A stretch of DNA of 7,194 nt from Chitinophagales bacterium. GTDB taxonomy: Bacteria > Bacteroidota > Bacteroidia > Chitinophagales > Chitinophagaceae. The notes beneath the pieces are model-generated. The model had not been told where the DNA came from, searched no databases, and saw only the letters and a list, made by a program, of their open reading frames with translations. The stretch spans positions 1-7,194 of the forward strand of contig JAATGW010000678.1 of assembly GCA_015654495.1 (NCBI GenBank), read 5' to 3'. The number at the start of each line of letters is the position of its first letter. The first letter of the stretch is position 1. The translations under genes and the position numbers were made by a program. Shown one piece after another: positions 6,281 through 7,194 of the stretch.

Positions 6281-6843
6281 TGGCTACTAAAATATATACA
6301 AAAACGGGAGACAAAGGCACTACTGCGCTGATCGGCGGAACACGCGTGCCGAAATCACATTTACGGATAGAAGCCTATGGCACCGTTGACGAACTCAACT
6401 CATATATAGGTTTATGCAGGGATCTGCTGAGTGATGAAAAAAGTCGTGAAATTTTAAAAGAAATTCAGGACCGGCTGTTTACAATTGGTTCGTCGCTGGC
6501 CTGTGATCCCGAAAAGGAACCGAAGATGAAACTTCCGGATCTTAAGGACGCCGATATCAACCTGCTGGAACATGAAATTGACAGCATGAATGAGGTGATT
6601 CCGCCAATGAAATCATTTATTCTCCCCGGTGGCGATCCGGCTGTTTCCCATTTACATGTGGCCAGGTGTATTTGTCGCCGAGCTGAAAGATGCTGCGTCA
6701 GGCTGGAATTTGAAAAGGAAGAAGTAAGCAATATTGTAATAATCTACCTCAACAGGCTAAGCGACTATTTGTTTATTCTGGCAAGATATGCTTCTCATTT
6801 ATTGGGAGTGGAGGAAGTAGCCTGGAAGCCACGGATACTTTAA
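6280..6843 (+). CDS. ATP:cob(I)alamin adenosyltransferase, PduO type
   Basis: The enzyme transfers the 5'-deoxyadenosyl group of ATP to cob(I)alamin, making coenzyme B12 for adenosylcobalamin-dependent enzymes such as methylmalonyl-CoA mutase. The 187-residue single-domain protein fits the PduO-type (trimeric helical bundle) family, not the P-loop CobA type. Seen motifs are the N-terminal ATP-binding KIYTKTGDKGTTAL (4-17), AYGTVDELNSYIG (32-44), the core SFILPGGDPAVSHLHVARCICRRAER (112-137) carrying the conserved Arg and Glu, and YLNRLSDYLFILAR (156-169). Four cysteines (130, 132, 138, 139) cluster around RRAER, more than I expect there. The ATG at 6280 places the TKTGDKG motif at the usual distance from the N-terminus. 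The start is only 20 bases after a terminator, so its promoter must overlap that terminator or expression depends on readthrough. No cobalamin riboswitch fits in the short leader. Confidence 0.94.
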   Translation: MATKIYTKTGDKGTTALIGGTRVPKSHLRIEAYGTVDELNSYIGLCRDLLSDEKSREILKEIQDRLFTIGSSLACDPEKEPKMKLPDLKDADINLLEHEIDSMNEVIPPMKSFILPGGDPAVSHLHVARCICRRAERCCVRLEFEKEEVSNIVIIYLNRLSDYLFILARYASHLLGVEEVAWKPRIL

Positions 6844-6906
6844 ACGTTTAACGTTCAACGTTTAACGTTCAACGTTTAACGTTCAACGTTTAACGTGAAA
6901 CGTTAG
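6844..6906. repeat. Nine-copy ACGTTNA heptamer array between convergent stop codons
   Basis: Seven perfect units alternate strictly ACGTTTA and ACGTTCA (a 14-bp double unit), followed by ACGTGAA and ACGTTAG. The array starts directly after the TAA of the adenosyltransferase (6841-6843), and its last unit contains TTA at 6903-6905, the stop of the minus-strand ABC gene. It fills the whole gap. Each AACGTT is self-complementary, so RNA from either strand could fold into short hairpins. No conventional terminator is present here, so a bidirectional 3'-end role is possible but unproven. Confidence 0.9.
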
Positions 6907-7194
6907 GCTTCAACTATTTTACCATCTTTCATGTGAAGTATCCGGTCGCTCATGGCTGCAAGTTCTTCGTTGTGCGTAACTATCAGGAAGGCCTGGCCAA
7001 ATTTTTCTCTCAATCGTATGAACAAATGATGTAATTCGTTTGCATTAGCCGAGTCCAGGTTTCCGGTTGGTTCGTCTGCAAAAACAATTTCCGGGCGATT
7101 AATCAGTGCACGCGCTACAGCTACCCGTTGCTGTTCGCCCCCGTATAGGGCTGAAGGCTTGGTTTCCTCGCTGTCTTTCAATCCCAGCCATCCA
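6903..7194 (-). CDS. LolD-like ABC transporter ATP-binding protein, N-terminus missing at window edge
   Basis: The last 96 residues of a nucleotide-binding domain are visible; the Walker A and Q-loop half lies beyond the right edge. Seen motifs are the signature region ending ALYGGEQQRVAVARAL, Walker B EIVFADE with its Glu, D-loop GNLD and the switch His in VTHNEE, closing with the short C-terminus KDGKIVEA. GGEQQRVAVARALINRP and FADEPTGNLDS are typical of the LolD branch, whose ATPase powers lipoprotein release from the inner membrane with LolC/E. The signature Ser of LSGG is Tyr here (codon TAC, plus-strand 7143-7145), which is unusual because that Ser contacts the ATP gamma-phosphate across the dimer. 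The frame is otherwise intact. It converges on the adenosyltransferase gene, and its stop codon is part of the heptamer array. LolD itself versus another lipoprotein- or MacB-type ATPase cannot be settled from this half. Confidence 0.88.
   Translation of the reverse strand, partial: GWLGLKDSEETKPSALYGGEQQRVAVARALINRPEIVFADEPTGNLDSANANELHHLFIRLREKFGQAFLIVTHNEELAAMSDRILHMKDGKIVEA

Noticed and set aside
6844..6906. Could the regular array be a CRISPR?
   Set aside because: Units are 7 bp with no unique spacers, and no cas genes are present.
1..7194. A novel defence, mobile or biosynthetic system.
   Set aside because: Every substantial coding region belongs to a well-known housekeeping family, and no integrase, transposase, toxin or nuclease gene is seen.

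Overview
The window looks like a chromosomal housekeeping segment from a member of the Bacteroidota, possibly a Chitinophagales- or Sphingobacteriales-like lineage. The phylum call rests on three things: start codons without good Shine-Dalgarno sequences, promoter-like TAnnTTTG boxes upstream of pckA and gatC, and the style of the proteins (LolD-type ATPase, deoxynucleoside kinase, aminopeptidase P). The finer placement is a guess. There are no phage, transposon, CRISPR, tRNA or rRNA signals.

Layout, left to right. (1) The left edge carries most of a minus-strand Xaa-Pro aminopeptidase (1-1060) whose C-terminal part lies outside. (2) A 314-bp A/T-rich divergent region (1061-1374) separates it from plus-strand pckA (1375-2985), an ATP-type phosphoenolpyruvate carboxykinase. 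(3) A 335-bp gap (2986-3320) holds the pckA terminator and two kinds of short heptamer repeat. (4) Two minus-strand genes follow: a deoxynucleoside kinase (3321-3956) and, upstream of it, trpS (4049-5053). (5) About 100 bp of divergent spacer leads to plus-strand gatC (5156-5446) and an MacB/LolD-type ABC ATPase (5509-6210), closed by an intrinsic terminator. (6) A PduO-type cobalamin adenosyltransferase (6280-6843) starts only 20 nt after that terminator. (7) It converges on a LolD-like ABC ATPase (6903 to the right edge) across a 63-bp heptamer array that contains or abuts both stop codons.

The genes serve separate core functions: peptide turnover, gluconeogenesis or anaplerosis, nucleotide salvage, tRNA charging and amidation, cobalamin activation, and envelope ABC transport. 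They do not form a single pathway. Likely transcription units are pckA alone, trpS with the kinase, and gatC with the ABC ATPase.

I found no convincing new biological system. The most distinctive feature is a set of three short tandem arrays, different in sequence but all built on a mostly 7-nt period. Each sits at the 3' end of a gene and touches or contains the stop codon. A tyrosine in place of the signature-motif serine in the right-edge LolD-like ATPase is the main coding oddity.
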